Part shown: positions 7,051 through 7,280 of the stretch, piece after piece
Position numbering within the stretch: the first letter of the stretch is position 1
How the letters are laid out: each line of letters begins with the position of its first letter
Assembly (NCBI GenBank): GCA_001399705.1
Contig: LJCR01000100.1
Span: 1-7,280 of the forward strand
Source of the DNA: Kouleothrix aurantiaca
GTDB lineage: Bacteria; Chloroflexota; Chloroflexia; Chloroflexales; Roseiflexaceae
DNA length: 7,280 nt
Direction of reading: 5' to 3'
Notes under the pieces: model-generated
What the model saw: only the letters and a program-made list of their open reading frames with translations
Database searches by the model: none
Told to the model about the DNA's origin: nothing
Position numbers and translations under genes: made by a program

Positions 7051-7266
7051 ATGGGTCGATTACTTGCACATATTCCTTTTACGAGCTTAATCGATGTCGC
7101 CGAAGGGCGCGAGCAGCTAGATGACAATGCGCGCCATCACCTAACGACCTGCCCGCGCTGTACCGCGAACTCGCACGCCACCCCGCCGTCGAGCGTCGGG
7201 ATTTCAACTAGCGTCTCACCACCTTCGGCCAGCTCGTACACCTGCAGCGTCACCCCATCGGCGTAA
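7051..7266 (+). pseudogene. Zinc-finger anti-sigma-like protein, apparently truncated and chimeric
   Basis: The frame begins at ATG 7051 after AGGAAG (7042-7047) and reads 71 residues. The first 39 look genuine: 'HIPFTSLIDVAEGREQLDD' followed by H30-x3-C34-x2-C37 ('HLTTCPRC'), the zinc-binding pattern of ZAS-type anti-sigma factors and the related small proteins encoded after Chloroflexota ECF sigma genes. Residues 40-71 are Ser/Thr/Pro-rich, resemble no such protein and are antisense to a plausible glycoside hydrolase tail. Skipping one base near 7165 would give 'CTAELAR', closer to the family, but that frame soon stops (TAG at about 7209). The intact gene should continue with a helical linker and often a membrane segment. 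It is probably co-transcribed with the sigma factor, which it would bind. Confidence 0.6.
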
Positions 7267-7280
7267 TCGTAGTCGGGGCG
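7137..7280 (-). CDS. C-terminal fragment of a glycoside hydrolase family 31 enzyme (alpha-xylosidase/alpha-glucosidase-like)
   Basis: The minus strand is open from the right edge to TGA at 7137-7139 and reads 'RPDYDYADGVTLQVYELAEG' followed by '...VEIPTLDGGVACEFAVQR' and a short tail 'GQVVR'. The 'DGVTL.VYELA(E/D)G' and 'DG.....F.V.R' patterns match what I remember of the C-terminal beta-sandwich of GH31 alpha-xylosidases from Actinobacteria and Chloroflexota. Only 47 residues are visible, so the catalytic barrel lies outside the window. The last five or six residues are encoded antisense to the zinc-finger motif of the neighbouring gene and may not be native, so this gene may also be cut. 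The assignment is from memory and from a short stretch. Confidence 0.5.
   Translation of the reverse strand, partial: RPDYDYADGVTLQVYELAEGGETLVEIPTLDGGVACEFAVQRGQVVR

Overview
The window fits a GC-rich bacterium, most likely a member of the Chloroflexota (filamentous Chloroflexia such as Kouleothrix, Roseiflexus or Herpetosiphon relatives). This is inferred from the style of the sigma factor, its HIPF.../HLxxCPRC-type partner and the large Cys-bearing repeat protein. No marker gene is present to prove it.

Layout. Positions 1 to 5748 are a single uninterrupted minus-strand reading frame of 1916 codons. It starts at 5748 and runs off the left edge without a stop. It encodes a giant exported protein with, in order: a signal peptide; a Pro/Thr/Glu/Ala linker; an Ig-like domain; a Cys-containing domain of a type I recognise but cannot name; a SpaA/prealbumin-like domain; five tandem repeats of about 220 residues with four invariant cysteines each; and a conserved 'GFWQNKNGQGI' C-terminal domain. 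All the sizeable open frames on the other strand and in other frames across 1-5750 are shadows of this gene.

Positions 5749 to 6425 are a divergent intergenic region with lower GC and no convincing gene. Positions 6426 to 6986 (+) encode an ECF-type sigma factor. Positions 7051 to 7266 (+) begin like the zinc-finger anti-sigma-like partner often found after such sigma genes. From about 7155-7175 onward, however, the sequence reads better as the end of a minus-strand glycoside hydrolase family 31 gene (7137-7280). Both genes therefore look cut at one junction.

How the genes may work together. The sigma factor and its truncated zinc-finger neighbour form a probable co-transcribed regulatory pair. 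The surface protein is transcribed divergently and could be a target, but nothing in the sequence proves that. The most notable points are: the apparent loss of the surface protein's stop codon at 124-126, so that its frame runs through a perfect 17-bp hairpin; the mosaic relationships among its repeats; and the chimeric join at the right edge. I see no phage, CRISPR, insertion sequence or RNA gene, and no clear previously undescribed multi-gene system.
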